Part shown: piece by piece, positions 1-8,636 of the stretch
How positions within the stretch are numbered: position 1 is the first letter of the stretch
Layout of the letters: every line of letters begins with the position of its first letter
Program-made: the position numbers and the translations under genes
Origin: Myrica gale
Taxonomy: Eukaryota > Streptophyta > Magnoliopsida > Fagales > Myricaceae
Reading direction: 5' to 3'
Assembly (NCBI GenBank): GCA_963930655.1
Contig: OZ005617.1
Location: forward strand, 18,650,068 to 18,714,067
DNA length: 64,000 bases
The notes under the pieces: generated by a model
Databases searched by the model: none
Seen by the model: the letters and a program-made list of their open reading frames with translations, nothing else
What the model was told of the DNA's origin: nothing

Positions 1-206
1 TTTATCAGTTGCCATAACTATAATATCCTACCATTCATCACTGTTGAACAATATCATCCAAATATATACCAAGACACTGATGTCTATATATGTGAGCTGA
101 TCAAGGCCGCCTATATTCATTACTATGGCTGGCCTTATATATGGGTCTTCCATTTTCAAGGAGAAGTTCATTCCCAGCTATGCGCACCAGAAGTTGCCAC
201 ATATGG
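1..206. other. Unassigned left flank of the nested transposon block
   Basis: I see no recognisable gene or repeat. The last five bases (TATGG, 202-206) resemble the five bases after the nest's right end (TACGG, 8372-8376), so this is probably the original insertion site of the oldest element. Some frames read open, but the stretch is too short to identify. Confidence 0.4.
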
Positions 207-385
207 TGTTAGAAATAAAATTTTTTTACTTTAGATAAATAAGATACCCAATTATGAAAAAACACAATTGAATTTCTTACATCTCATTTATGAAATTAAA
301 GGTTACAAGGGGGCTTATATTTATAAGCCTAAAAACTCACATGCCCACATTGCCTAAGCAACGTGTGACTACAAATATTTCAACA
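207..385 (-). repeat. TRIM LTR copy 1 (3' LTR of the minus-strand element)
   Basis: 179 bp. On the plus strand it begins TGTTAGAAAT and ends ATTTCAACA. The purine tract complement (CTCCCCCGC) follows at 386. It is nearly the same as copy 3 apart from a short segment missing from copy 3. Confidence 0.8.
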
Positions 386-485
386 CTCCCCCGCAAATTC
401 AAGGTAGACAAACTGACAAACTTTGAGTTTGGAGTTACAAAAATAATTACAGGAAAGAAATTACATAGAAAAAATAATAACAAAA

Positions 486-690
486 AATTGCCGGTACTGA
501 GCCAGATGGTTGTCCTGATATTGAGTCGGGAGGTTGCCGGTACTGAGCCGGAAAAGTTGCCGGTACTGAGCTGAGAAAGTTGTCAGTACTAAGCCGGGTG
601 GTCGCCGGTACTGAGCCGGGTGGTCGCCGGTACTAAGCTGGGAGAAAGCCGATACTAAGCCGGATGGTCGCCAGGAGGTAACCGGACTAA
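486..690. repeat. Short tandem repeat of a GCCGGTACTGAGCCGG-type unit inside the TRIM
   Basis: The TRIM internal region is largely a degenerate tandem array of a ~20-28 bp unit with core GCCGGTACTGAGCC, about seven to eight copies by eye with variants such as GCCGATACTAAGCC. A shorter version of the array lies in the second internal region (about 978-1030), so it belongs to the TRIM itself. Confidence 0.7.
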
Positions 691-699
691 AGCCGAAAA

Positions 700-715
700 C
701 CTTGCTCCGATATCA
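700..715 (-). other. TRIM primer-binding site (internal unit 1)
   Basis: The plus strand reads CCTTGCTCCGATATCA directly before the LTR at 716. Its complement is a variant of the initiator-Met tRNA primer site TGGTATCAGAGCAAGG. The copy at 8201-8216 (CCTTGCTCTGATACCA) is the intact version. Confidence 0.75.
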
Positions 716-891
716 TGTTAGAAATAAAATTTTTTACTTTAGATAAATGAGACATCCAATGGAAAAACCCAATTGAATTTATTACATCTCATTTATGAAA
801 TTAAAATATTACAAAGGTGGCTTATTTATAAGCCAAAATCTTCCAACACCCCACATTGCTAAGCAATGTGAGACTATACCACATTTCAACA
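716..891 (-). repeat. TRIM LTR copy 2 (middle LTR)
   Basis: 176 bp, same termini as copies 1 and 3 but more diverged in the middle. It is followed at 892 by the purine-tract complement CTCCCCCAC. It is shared between the two tandem TRIM units. Confidence 0.8.
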
Positions 892-1045
892 CTCCCCCAC
901 AAACTCAAGCTGGACAAACCGAAAAACCTTGAGTTTTGAGTTACAAAAATAATTACAGGAAAAAAATAATAACAAAGGTTGCCGGTACTGAGCCGGGAGA
1001 AAGCCGGTATTGAGCCGGATGGTCGCCAAGAGGTAACTAGACTAA

Positions 1046-1301
1046 GGGTTAATGACTTTTTTAGTCCTTAGGTTTTGACAACTTTACTTTTTCGTCCTTG
1101 GGTTTTCTCATTTATCACACGTAGTCCTCGGGTTTCATGGTTTTGTCAAAATGGTCCTTCCGTCCTCTTCCGTCAACGAATTGCCCAGTCAACTAACGGC
1201 ATACACGTCATCACCAATCAAAACGTGACACGTGTAACTTTTTTTTTAAACAATGTCACGTCATTTCGCTAAAAAATACGAAAGATTTTTTTTTTTTCGT
1301 G
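1046..1301 (+). repeat. Left TIR of the Mutator-like element
   Basis: About 256 bp, matching the reverse complement of 7935-8182 with only a few substitutions and poly-T length changes. It contains AGTCCTTAGGTTT- and GTCCTTCCGTC-type words that recur in the smaller foldback elements at 15.3, 29.4 and 45.3 kb. Confidence 0.85.
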
Positions 1302-1399
1302 AAAATTAAAAATAAAAACAAAAAAAACAAACAAACTTGCCGGAGTTGCAGAGGGGTGGCTCCCTGAGCCACCAGCCTCCCCGGAGCCACCCCGCAAAT

Positions 1400-1425
1400 G
1401 GGGGAGCCCAGATCTGGGCTCCCCC
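1400..1425. repeat. Perfect 26-bp GC-rich palindrome (left)
   Basis: The palindrome is centred on GGGAGCCCAGATCTGGGC and extends to five G and five C at its ends. It sits within a larger imperfect inverted repeat (GGAGCCACCCC ... GGGGTGGCTCC, about 1383-1440). An identical copy in the same orientation is at 7794-7819. Confidence 0.85.
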
Positions 1426-1450
1426 GTGAGGGGTGGCTCCCGGCCTCCCC

Positions 1451-1658
1451 TGCCTTGAGCTTCATCACAAGGTCCTCACGCTGAGTTTCTACCTCAGCAT
1501 ATTTGAGGCTCATGCGGAGGTAGCGCTCTCGAATGTCTATTAATTCGGCCTCTAGTGATGATTTTGTGCCTCCACTGGTTCCTTCTGCCACTATTTCGTC
1601 TCCTGCTGTCGATTCTGTAGGGTCTTGTGCATGACTGTTTCGGCCTTGAGACAACAAC
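1451..1658 (-). pseudogene. Captured host-gene fragment: coiled-coil segment of an NT-C2/paramyosin-like protein
   Basis: On the minus strand one exon-like open stretch follows a good splice acceptor (CCCTGCAG, ending at 1659). It encodes a Ser/Thr-rich linker followed by IRERYLRMSLKYAEVETQRE and DLVMKLKA. From memory this matches the conserved C-terminal coiled coil of plant N-terminal-C2-domain, myosin-heavy-chain-like proteins; I could not search it. The sequence ends abruptly where the GC-rich palindromic region starts, and no start, promoter or rest of the gene is visible. A gene piece inside a TIR element is what a Pack-MULE looks like. Intron-like sequence lies upstream (1659-1703 and beyond the copia insertion). 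Confidence 0.55.
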
Positions 1659-1708
1659 CTGCAGGGTGAAATGGAGAAGAATTCTGTTGAGCCTGAAAAA
1701 TACTGGAA

Positions 1709-2007
1709 TGTAAGAAATGGAAAAGAAGGTTCGGCTATAGGAAGAAGACGACGGAACAGATGTTGTGAATATTCTGTATATTTGCAATCGTGAAGCAGAA
1801 TACCTGCTTATGTACAGAGTAAAAACGAACAAATGAAATAATGATTCTAACTAACTCTGTAAAGACTAAAAGGTCCTTATCAAAAGTCTAAAAGACAAGT
1901 ACACGTAAATAAAGAAGAAACAGAATGCTGATGTGCCCCTTGATATAATACAGCAAGAGATGTGGCTGCTGAGGCAGTAACTGATGTGGATTGTGCATCC
2001 TGTAATA
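1709..2007 (-). repeat. copia 3' LTR
   Basis: 299 bp, identical to 6675-6973. The polyprotein frame runs into it and stops at 1880. Confidence 0.95.
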
Positions 2008-5000
2008 CGCCCCCACAAGCTGGAGAGTAGAGGTTTTCTATTCCCAGCTTGCCAAGATGTGAGAAGAAGATATGAGAAGGAAGAGCCTTAGTGAACATGT
2101 CTGCAATTTGGGATCCAGTGCGAACATGAGCAGTACGAATGAGGCCGGCCTGAAGTTGATCATGAACGAGATGACAGTCCAACTCGATATGCTTCGTGCG
2201 TTCGTGAAAAACGGGGTTGGCAGCAATGTGCAACGCGGCCTGATTATCACAGAAGAGATCAGCTGGCAGAGAAGGAGAAATGCAAAAATCATGGAGGAGA
2301 AAACGCAACCAGGTAAGCTCAGAACATGTGTTGGCCATAGCACGGTATTCCGCCTCAGCGGAGGAGCGAGAAACCACGCTCTGTTTCTTAGAACGCCAAG
2401 AGACCAATGAGCTGCCAAGGAAGATCGAGTAACCTGTGACAGATCGCCTCGAATCAGGACATGAAGCCCAGTCCGAGTCACAATATGCACGTAAATGAAG
2501 GGTGGAAGAAACAGGAAATAATAATCCCTGTGCAGGAGCACCCTTTAAATAACGGAGAACCTTATTGGCAGCAAGGAGATGCACATCAGTAGGAGAGGTC
2601 ATAAATTGACTGAGATTATGGACAGCAAAGCTAATATCAGGCCGGGTGATAGTAAGGTACAATAGTCGGCCAATTAAGCGCCTATAAGCAGCAGCATCAG
2701 CAAGAGGTGTACCCGAAGACTTGTTGAGATGAAGATTCTGATCCATGGGAATTTTGACAGGACGTGAACCAAGAGCACCTGCATCGGCAAGGATATCAAG
2801 AGCATATTTGCGCTGGCAGATGTGAATCCCAAGCCGAGATCGAGCTACCTCAAGTCCCAAAAAATATTTAAGCTCTCCAAGGGATTTGATTTTGAACCGA
2901 TCACTTAAGAAGGTCTGAAGGGAATGAATAGAGTCCAAATGTGAGCTTGCAACAATGATGTCGTCGACGTATACTAAGAGGGCTGTAAATGACTGACCCG
3001 TGACATAGGTGAACAAACTATAGTCTGACTTGGACTGTGTAAAGCCAAACTGAATGGGGGCAGAGGAGAACTGAGAATACCATTGACGAGAGGCCTGCTT
3101 GAGGCCATAAAGACTCTTGAGTAAACGACAAACTTGATGAGGTTTCCCTTGAGAGTAACCAGGAGGGCATTTCATGTACACTACCTCATCCAAAATGCCA
3201 TGAAGAAATGCATTTTGAACATCAAATTGTCGAAGATACCACCCTTTTACTGCAGCTATAGCTAAGAGACATCGAACCGTCACTAATTTCGCAACTGGAG
3301 AGAATGTCTCATGGTAATCAATACCCTCTTGTTGGGTGTAACCTTTGGCCACAAGACGGGCCTTGTAACGCTCTATGCTACCATCAGCATGATATTTGAT
3401 TTTATAGACCCATTTGCATCCTATTGCATCTTTACCTGCTGGAAGGTCAGTGAGAACCCATGTCTTATTGAGTTCGAGGGCAGAGAGTTCAGAACTCATG
3501 GCTTTACGCCACTGAGGGAATCTTACAGCTTCATGGTAAAAGGTGGGTTCAATATGGGATGAGATAGAAGTACTAAAAGCCTTGAATTTGGAAGAGAACT
3601 TATGATAAGAAAGAGTGTGAGATAAAGGAAATGGGGTACCTGACTGTGGCTTGGACAGAGATTGCGAAGGAAGGTTGATCATAGCCTGCTGACAGTGGAA
3701 ATCTTGCAGAAATTGAGGTGCTGATCTGATTCTAGTGGAACGCCTAAGTGGTGGTGGAAGTGGAGATACGGTAAGAGGGATAGTTGTAGGTGAAGAGATG
3801 GGTGAGGATGGAGATGCAACAGGTGAGACTTCGGGTGGAGAAGAGTTAGGCATAGGAGATGCGGAAGAGATATCGGTGGCAGGAACATGAGGGGATGGCA
3901 GAGGTGAAATATCAGCAGGTACAGTTGGAACATATGAAGATGACAAAGGTGATGATGTATCGGTCATGGATTGAATAGACTCTGTATTAGGTGAAGTAGG
4001 CTGAGAGGAAGTAGAAGGATAAGCAAGAAAGTCAGGTAATGATTTGGTGAAAACATGATTTTGAAAGGAAGAAGTGGAACTGTCATGGCCAGATTTAAAA
4101 GGAAATATGGTCTCGTGAAAAACCACATTGCGTGAAAGAAAAATGGTACGGGTGGCAAGGTCAAGGAGTTTGTAACCCTTCACTCCAAAGGGATAACCAA
4201 TAAAAACACAAGCTCTGCCTCTAGGATCAAACTTGGTTCTACCTTGGCTGAGAGTGGTGGCAAAGGCTAAGCAACCGAAGACTTTGAGATGGGCATAAGT
4301 AGGTTTTGCTTGGAAAAGAACTTCAAAAGGGGATTTGTTGTGAAGTAAAGGAGTGGGAATGCGGTTAATAAGATATGTGGCACTCATGATGCAATCTGTC
4401 CAATACTTTAAAGAGAGACCCGATTGAAACTTAAGGGACCTAGCAACTTGTAAAATATGCTGGTGTTTGCGCTCTACGATCCCATTTTGTTGGGGTGTTT
4501 CTACACAAGTGCGTTGGTGTATAATTCCCTTTTGAGAGTAAAAATCAGGGAGATGAAATTCCAGCCCATTATCACTGCGAATAATCTTAATCTTGGTGTT
4601 GAATTGTGTCTCAACTAAGGTATAGAAAGACTGTAAACAATGCTTAGCATCAGATTTTGCTTTGAGCATGTAAGTCCAAGTGCATCTAGACAAATCTTCT
4701 ACTATGGTAAGGAAAAATCGAGATTTATCATATGCCATCACAGAACATGGCCCCCACAAGTCAATGTGTACCAATTCAAAAAGAGAGGAGGAAAGGTGAG
4801 TGCTATCATTGAAAGGTAACTTCTGTTGCTTTGCCAAGGGGCAAATAAAACATGGAGACATATTCTGTGACTTAGAAAAGACAAGAGGATCATCTATAAG
4901 TTTGAGTCTAGAATTGGAAAGATGACCAAGGCGATAATGCCATAAATCAAAGTCTGTAGAAGCAGCTGCAGCTGAAGGGAAAACAAATGAATTTTGTGGA

Positions 5001-6655
5001 GAAAGAGCTGATAGAGCATTCACAAGGTCAGTGGGCAGCACCTTCTCTTTCTGCAAGTAATAGAGGCCATGTGCAACCTTACCCTTCCCAATCGTCATCC
5101 AAGAGGCAAGGTCCTGAATGAAGCAAATATTAGGTAAGAAAACTAGGCAACAGTGCATGTGTTCAGATAGTTTTCGGGCTGATAGCAAATTGAAATTAAA
5201 AGCAGGTACACATAACACATTTTGTAAACAAATAGTATCAGTGAGCTGCACGGTGCCTATATGTGAGACTGAAACAAGGTCTCCATTGGGAAGTTTGACA
5301 GAGTAGGATGCTCTAGAAGTGACAGATGTGAGTAATGAAGTACTGCAGACCATGTGGTCTGTAGCTCCTGTGTCAATTATCCAAGGTGTGTTGGAAATAT
5401 CATGAGTATGTGTGTGATGAACAGATAAACAAGTAGAGATACCGGACATGGCAGGGCAATGTTTCAGATTTTTGTGAGTGATGGTTTGGAGTTGATTGGC
5501 CGAAGGAGAAGCTGTAGAGTCCTTCGAGTGTAATAAAGCCAAAAGTTCTTGGTACTGTCCTTTTGTCAATGAAACAGGATCATCAAAGTCCTCTGTAGAT
5601 TCAAAATTGGGTTGTGCATCCACTTGGTTTGCAGAAATGCCATTGCTCTTGGTCCTGTTGATACCAGTCCTGTTGTAGAGTTTGTGTCCAGGAGGGTAGC
5701 CATGGAGTTTATAGCATCTCTCCGTAGTATGTCCAGTCATGTTGCAATGAGAGCAGGGATTTATCTTAAAGCAATTTTCAAGAGAGTGTCCAGGTATTTT
5801 GCAATGTGTGCAATACGGTTTATCCTTATTAAAATTTGATGGTGTCCTGTTGTTACCCTTTTGCTGTCCAGTGTTCTTTCGGGTAAAGAGAGCCATTGTA
5901 TCAGGTCCTGAGCTACCAGAAAGTACCTGACGTTGGCGTTCTTGCTGTTGTATGTAGGAGAAGACCTTATTAACAGCAGGTAGAGGTTCAATCAACATAA
6001 CCTGATCCCTCATATTGGAATAGGAGTCTTGCAATCCCATAAGGAATTGGATTACGCAGTCACGCTGGTATCTATCAGTGAGATTACGCAGGTTCCCACA
6101 GGTACAAGTGGGCAAAGGGTCATACACAGATAATTCATCCCAAAGAGTCTTCAATTTACCGTAATAGATGCTCACGGTATCATCTCCTTGCATCAAGTTT
6201 GACAGAGCTTTCTTAAGCTCGTAGATCCGAGGACCGTTTTGCTGAGAAAAACGATCTCGCAGCTCATTCCAGATCTCGCAAGCATCATCGACAAACGCCA
6301 CACTAGATCTGAGAGGTATACCGATAGAGTTCTGCAGCCAAGATACTACCATGTCATTACATCTCTCCCAACAGTTGAACAGAGAGTCATCAGGAGAAGG
6401 TCTGGGTAAAGTCCCATTAATGAAGTTAATCTTGTTCTTGGCACGGAGAGCTCTCTGCATAGAGCGTGACCAAGTGGAATAATTTTCAGTAGTGAGATAT
6501 TCTGTGACCAGGACAGTGCCTGGGTTATCAGAGGTTTCCAGGCGATAGGGATTAGAGGGATCGTTCAGATTAGAATGAGGATTGGTGGGAGGAGTAACAG
6601 CAACATTCTCCTTTTGGTTGATAACGAGTACATCATCTTCTTGATTAGCAGCCAT
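1880..6655 (-). CDS. copia gag-pol polyprotein, full length and uninterrupted
   Basis: 1,591 residues in one frame from an ATG 20 bp past the 5' LTR. Domains in order: N-terminal gag; two CCHC zinc knuckles (CTHCKIPGHSLENC and CSHCNMTGHTTERC); aspartic protease (IIDTGATDHM); integrase zinc-binding region (YRLGHLSN) and DDE core (HIDLWGP, RSDNGLEF, QQNGIVERKHQ); a Ser/Pro-rich linker; reverse transcriptase ([19 protein letters not shown]); RNase H (YCDSDWASC, SSAEAEYRAMA). The protease-integrase-RT-RNase H order defines Ty1/copia. All recognisable catalytic motifs are present. The last ~42 residues are encoded by the 3' LTR, so the stop codon lies inside the repeat. Expression would start from the LTR at 6675-6973. 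I cannot show that it is active, but nothing visible disables it. Confidence 0.95.
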   Translation of the reverse strand: MAANQEDDVLVINQKENVAVTPPTNPHSNLNDPSNPYRLETSDNPGTVLVTEYLTTENYSTWSRSMQRALRAKNKINFINGTLPRPSPDDSLFNCWERCNDMVVSWLQNSIGIPLRSSVAFVDDACEIWNELRDRFSQQNGPRIYELKKALSNLMQGDDTVSIYYGKLKTLWDELSVYDPLPTCTCGNLRNLTDRYQRDCVIQFLMGLQDSYSNMRDQVMLIEPLPAVNKVFSYIQQQERQRQVLSGSSGPDTMALFTRKNTGQQKGNNRTPSNFNKDKPYCTHCKIPGHSLENCFKINPCSHCNMTGHTTERCYKLHGYPPGHKLYNRTGINRTKSNGISANQVDAQPNFESTEDFDDPVSLTKGQYQELLALLHSKDSTASPSANQLQTITHKNLKHCPAMSGISTCLSVHHTHTHDISNTPWIIDTGATDHMVCSTSLLTSVTSRASYSVKLPNGDLVSVSHIGTVQLTDTICLQNVLCVPAFNFNLLSARKLSEHMHCCLVFLPNICFIQDLASWMTIGKGKVAHGLYYLQKEKVLPTDLVNALSALSPQNSFVFPSAAAASTDFDLWHYRLGHLSNSRLKLIDDPLVFSKSQNMSPCFICPLAKQQKLPFNDSTHLSSSLFELVHIDLWGPCSVMAYDKSRFFLTIVEDLSRCTWTYMLKAKSDAKHCLQSFYTLVETQFNTKIKIIRSDNGLEFHLPDFYSQKGIIHQRTCVETPQQNGIVERKHQHILQVARSLKFQSGLSLKYWTDCIMSATYLINRIPTPLLHNKSPFEVLFQAKPTYAHLKVFGCLAFATTLSQGRTKFDPRGRACVFIGYPFGVKGYKLLDLATRTIFLSRNVVFHETIFPFKSGHDSSTSSFQNHVFTKSLPDFLAYPSTSSQPTSPNTESIQSMTDTSSPLSSSYVPTVPADISPLPSPHVPATDISSASPMPNSSPPEVSPVASPSSPISSPTTIPLTVSPLPPPLRRSTRIRSAPQFLQDFHCQQAMINLPSQSLSKPQSGTPFPLSHTLSYHKFSSKFKAFSTSISSHIEPTFYHEAVRFPQWRKAMSSELSALELNKTWVLTDLPAGKDAIGCKWVYKIKYHADGSIERYKARLVAKGYTQQEGIDYHETFSPVAKLVTVRCLLAIAAVKGWYLRQFDVQNAFLHGILDEVVYMKCPPGYSQGKPHQVCRLLKSLYGLKQASRQWYSQFSSAPIQFGFTQSKSDYSLFTYVTGQSFTALLVYVDDIIVASSHLDSIHSLQTFLSDRFKIKSLGELKYFLGLEVARSRLGIHICQRKYALDILADAGALGSRPVKIPMDQNLHLNKSSGTPLADAAAYRRLIGRLLYLTITRPDISFAVHNLSQFMTSPTDVHLLAANKVLRYLKGAPAQGLLFPVSSTLHLRAYCDSDWASCPDSRRSVTGYSIFLGSSLVSWRSKKQSVVSRSSAEAEYRAMANTCSELTWLRFLLHDFCISPSLPADLFCDNQAALHIAANPVFHERTKHIELDCHLVHDQLQAGLIRTAHVRTGSQIADMFTKALPSHIFFSHLGKLGIENLYSPACGGVLQDAQSTSVTASAATSLAVLYQGAHQHSVSSLFTCTCLLDF

Positions 6656-6662
6656 TAAAGAG

Positions 6663-6674
6663 GCTCTGATACCA
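6663..6674 (-). other. copia primer-binding site
   Basis: The complement reads TGGTATCAGAGC, the classic initiator-Met tRNA primer site of plant copia elements, immediately next to the 5' LTR. Confidence 0.9.
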
Positions 6675-6973
6675 TGTAAGAAATGGAAAAGAAGGTTCGG
6701 CTATAGGAAGAAGACGACGGAACAGATGTTGTGAATATTCTGTATATTTGCAATCGTGAAGCAGAATACCTGCTTATGTACAGAGTAAAAACGAACAAAT
6801 GAAATAATGATTCTAACTAACTCTGTAAAGACTAAAAGGTCCTTATCAAAAGTCTAAAAGACAAGTACACGTAAATAAAGAAGAAACAGAATGCTGATGT
6901 GCCCCTTGATATAATACAGCAAGAGATGTGGCTGCTGAGGCAGTAACTGATGTGGATTGTGCATCCTGTAATA
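6675..6973 (-). repeat. copia 5' LTR
   Basis: 299 bp, identical to 1709-2007. It should carry the element's promoter; an AT-rich GCAAATATACAG stretch on the minus strand is a possible TATA region. Confidence 0.95.
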
Positions 6974-6978
6974 TGGAA

Positions 6979-7770
6979 TAAAGTGAAAAATGAACATGAA
7001 TTAGATTCTATTTGTCTTCTCTTGCATGCTTTAAGGCACAAGCAATTCTCCCAGAATCCAAAAGATTACAGTTCTTCTCTTTGATCTTTCTTGTTGAGTA
7101 ATAATATTTAAATCCCAGACTCCTAGACTAGGATGCTTATGGTCAATGAGTTTCTTTAGGGTATTAACTTTGACAGTGGAGCTCATAAATATTAGGACTC
7201 TGCCTCCCCTCCAAACCCTCCATATCCCGCACAGAAAAAAGAGGGCCTATGCATTTTGTTTCACAGTTCCTTGTATACAAATCTAGTGTTGCCGTCCATC
7301 TATAGACCAGAAAGATATAATCAGATTCAGGCATCAAATCTTCAGAAAACCCTATTAGATTTGTGCTGAACTGGTTACTATCAACTGATCAACTCCAGCT
7401 AGAACATTTTCAAGTTCTCATTGATCAAAGTTCTTAAGATTGATTCATATGGATTTTCTCTTAATTGAGAGCCCAGAAGTAGGGAGCAGTTACGGTGACA
7501 AATAAGAGTTCCAAAAAACAAAAAGAGGTGAGAGGAATTTGGAAGAAGCCGAATAGAGGATCAGGTGGTCTTTTGACATGATATGTACAGATTTGTCTTG
7601 CATGATCTCCGTTATCGAATTCAGGAAAAGCAAAGGATAACACTTAACTATATAGCAAGCTGTCTTTACATTGTATCCCACCTCAATTCTTCCATCTGTA
7701 GGTCCATACTAGAAATCTTACAGGGTCTCCTGCACGAATACCTGCAGGCTGGGGTTTCTATTTACAGGGG
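6979..7770. other. Right half of the Mutator-like element's interior
   Basis: About 790 bp of moderately AT-rich sequence without a convincing ORF. It may be intron or flanking DNA of the captured gene fragment at 1451-1658, since the copia element split a single interior. I see no second recognisable exon. Confidence 0.4.
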
Positions 7771-7793
7771 AGGCCGGGAGCCACCCCGCAAAT

Positions 7794-7819
7794 GGGGGAG
7801 CCCAGATCTGGGCTCCCCC
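7794..7819. repeat. Perfect 26-bp GC-rich palindrome (right)
   Basis: Same sequence as 1400-1425, inside a larger set of inverted GGGAGCCACCCC/GGGGTGGCTCCC blocks (7771-7910). Its asymmetric flanks (CCCGCAAAT before, GTGAGGGG after) have the same orientation as in the left copy, although the surrounding TIRs are inverted. Confidence 0.8.
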
Positions 7820-7934
7820 GTGAGGGGTGGCTCCCTGAGCCACCGGCCTCCCCTTCTCCAGGGGAGGCCGGGAGCCACCCCGCTGGGCTCCCCCCGTGAG
7901 GGGGGTGCCTCTACTTCTTTTTTTTTTTTTTTTT

Positions 7935-8182
7935 CACGAAAAAAATCTTTTTTTTTTAGCGAAATGACGTGACATTGTTTAAAAAAAAAGTTACACGTGT
8001 CACGTTTTGATTGGTGATGACGTGTATGCCGTTAGTTGACTAGGCAATTCGTTGACGGAAGAGGACGGAAGGACCATTTTGACAAAACCATGAAACCCGA
8101 GGACTACGTGTGATAAATGAGAAAACCCAAGGACGAAAAAATAAAGTTGTCAAAACCTAAGGACTAAAAAAGTCATTAACCC
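7935..8182 (-). repeat. Right TIR of the Mutator-like element
   Basis: About 248 bp, the reverse complement of 1046-1301. It ends CATTAACCC, immediately followed by the 9-bp duplication. Confidence 0.85.
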
Positions 8183-8200
8183 CTAGACTAAAGTCGAAAA

Positions 8201-8216
8201 CCTTGCTCTGATACCA
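8201..8216 (-). other. TRIM primer-binding site (5' unit)
   Basis: The complement of CCTTGCTCTGATACCA is TGGTATCAGAGCAAGG, directly adjoining the LTR that starts at 8217. Confidence 0.8.
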
Positions 8217-8371
8217 TGTTAGAAATAAAATTTTTTTATTTTAGATAAATGAGACACCCAATTATGGAAAAACACAATTGAATTTATTATATCTCATTTA
8301 TGAAATTAAAGGTTACAAGGGGGCTTATATTTATAAGCCTAAAAACTCACATGCCCACAAATATTTCAACA
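8217..8371 (-). repeat. TRIM LTR copy 3 (5' LTR of the minus-strand element)
   Basis: 155 bp with the same termini as copy 1, but lacking about 24 bp present there (the segment around ATTGCCTAAGCAACGTG). Confidence 0.8.
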
Positions 8372-8636
8372 TACGGGGAATCGGTAAATGCAAATTATAC
8401 TTTATTTCAGGATCTTCTGACTCTTAGAATTGGATGTTTCTATTTAAAATTCGAGAAGAAAAGAAAAGAAATTAAAGACAATAGAATTCGCAACCCATAG
8501 CAGGTATTACAGTAGATATGATGATGGAACTCAGCTTCGATCTTCACAATACGAAAACTCTTCCCAGCAATTATAGATAAAATGTAGCAATGAATATAGT
8601 ATAGTATTACAAGCTGCATGCACATGCAAACACCAG

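Larger units (their letters stand above)
1709..6973 (-). mobile_element. Intact Ty1/copia LTR retrotransposon with identical LTRs
   Basis: 5,265 bp, flanked by the 5-bp duplication TGGAA (1704-1708 and 6974-6978). Both LTRs are 299 bp (1709-2007 and 6675-6973); I compared them base by base and found no difference. Next to the 5' LTR lies the primer-binding site (complement of GCTCTGATACCA, 6663-6674), and next to the 3' LTR a purine tract (complement of CGCCCCCACAA, 2008-2018). The single polyprotein ORF is unbroken. On the minus strand the LTR ends in CA but starts TATTACAGG rather than TG. Identical LTRs and an open frame indicate very recent insertion. This is the youngest layer of the nest. 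Confidence 0.95.
1046..8182. mobile_element. Mutator-like element with long TIRs and captured sequence (Pack-MULE candidate), interrupted by a copia element
   Basis: The plus strand begins GGGTTAATGACTTTTTTAG at 1046 and ends with its reverse complement at 8182. The arms match almost perfectly for about 250 bp. It is flanked by a perfect 9-bp duplication CTAGACTAA (1037-1045 and 8183-8191), the hallmark length for Mutator-superfamily insertion. Without the 5.27-kb copia insertion and its 5-bp duplication the element is about 1.87 kb. It encodes no transposase, so it is non-autonomous. Inside are GC-rich palindromes and a fragment resembling a host coiled-coil gene (1451-1658). Confidence 0.85.
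207..8371 (-). mobile_element. Tandem TRIM retrotransposon (LTR-internal-LTR-internal-LTR), carrying nested insertions
   Basis: Three related LTRs (207-385, 716-891, 8217-8371) are separated by two short internal regions (386-715; 892-1045 joined to 8192-8216). Read on the minus strand each LTR starts TGTTGAAAT and ends TTTCTAACA. Two of them are followed by a primer-binding site for initiator tRNA-Met (TGGTATCAGAGC type), and two are preceded by a purine tract (GGGGGAG type). No gag or pol is present, so the unit fits a terminal-repeat retrotransposon in miniature. Three LTRs with two internals is the tandem form expected from recombination between LTRs. The flanking 5-mers TATGG/TACGG look like a target duplication with one change. 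The second internal region is interrupted by a 7.1-kb Mutator-type element. Confidence 0.8.

Noticed and set aside
1256-1832. Independent small genes on the minus strand
   Set aside because: These frames run across the TIR, the captured fragment and the copia LTR; only the fragment at 1451-1658 is meaningful.
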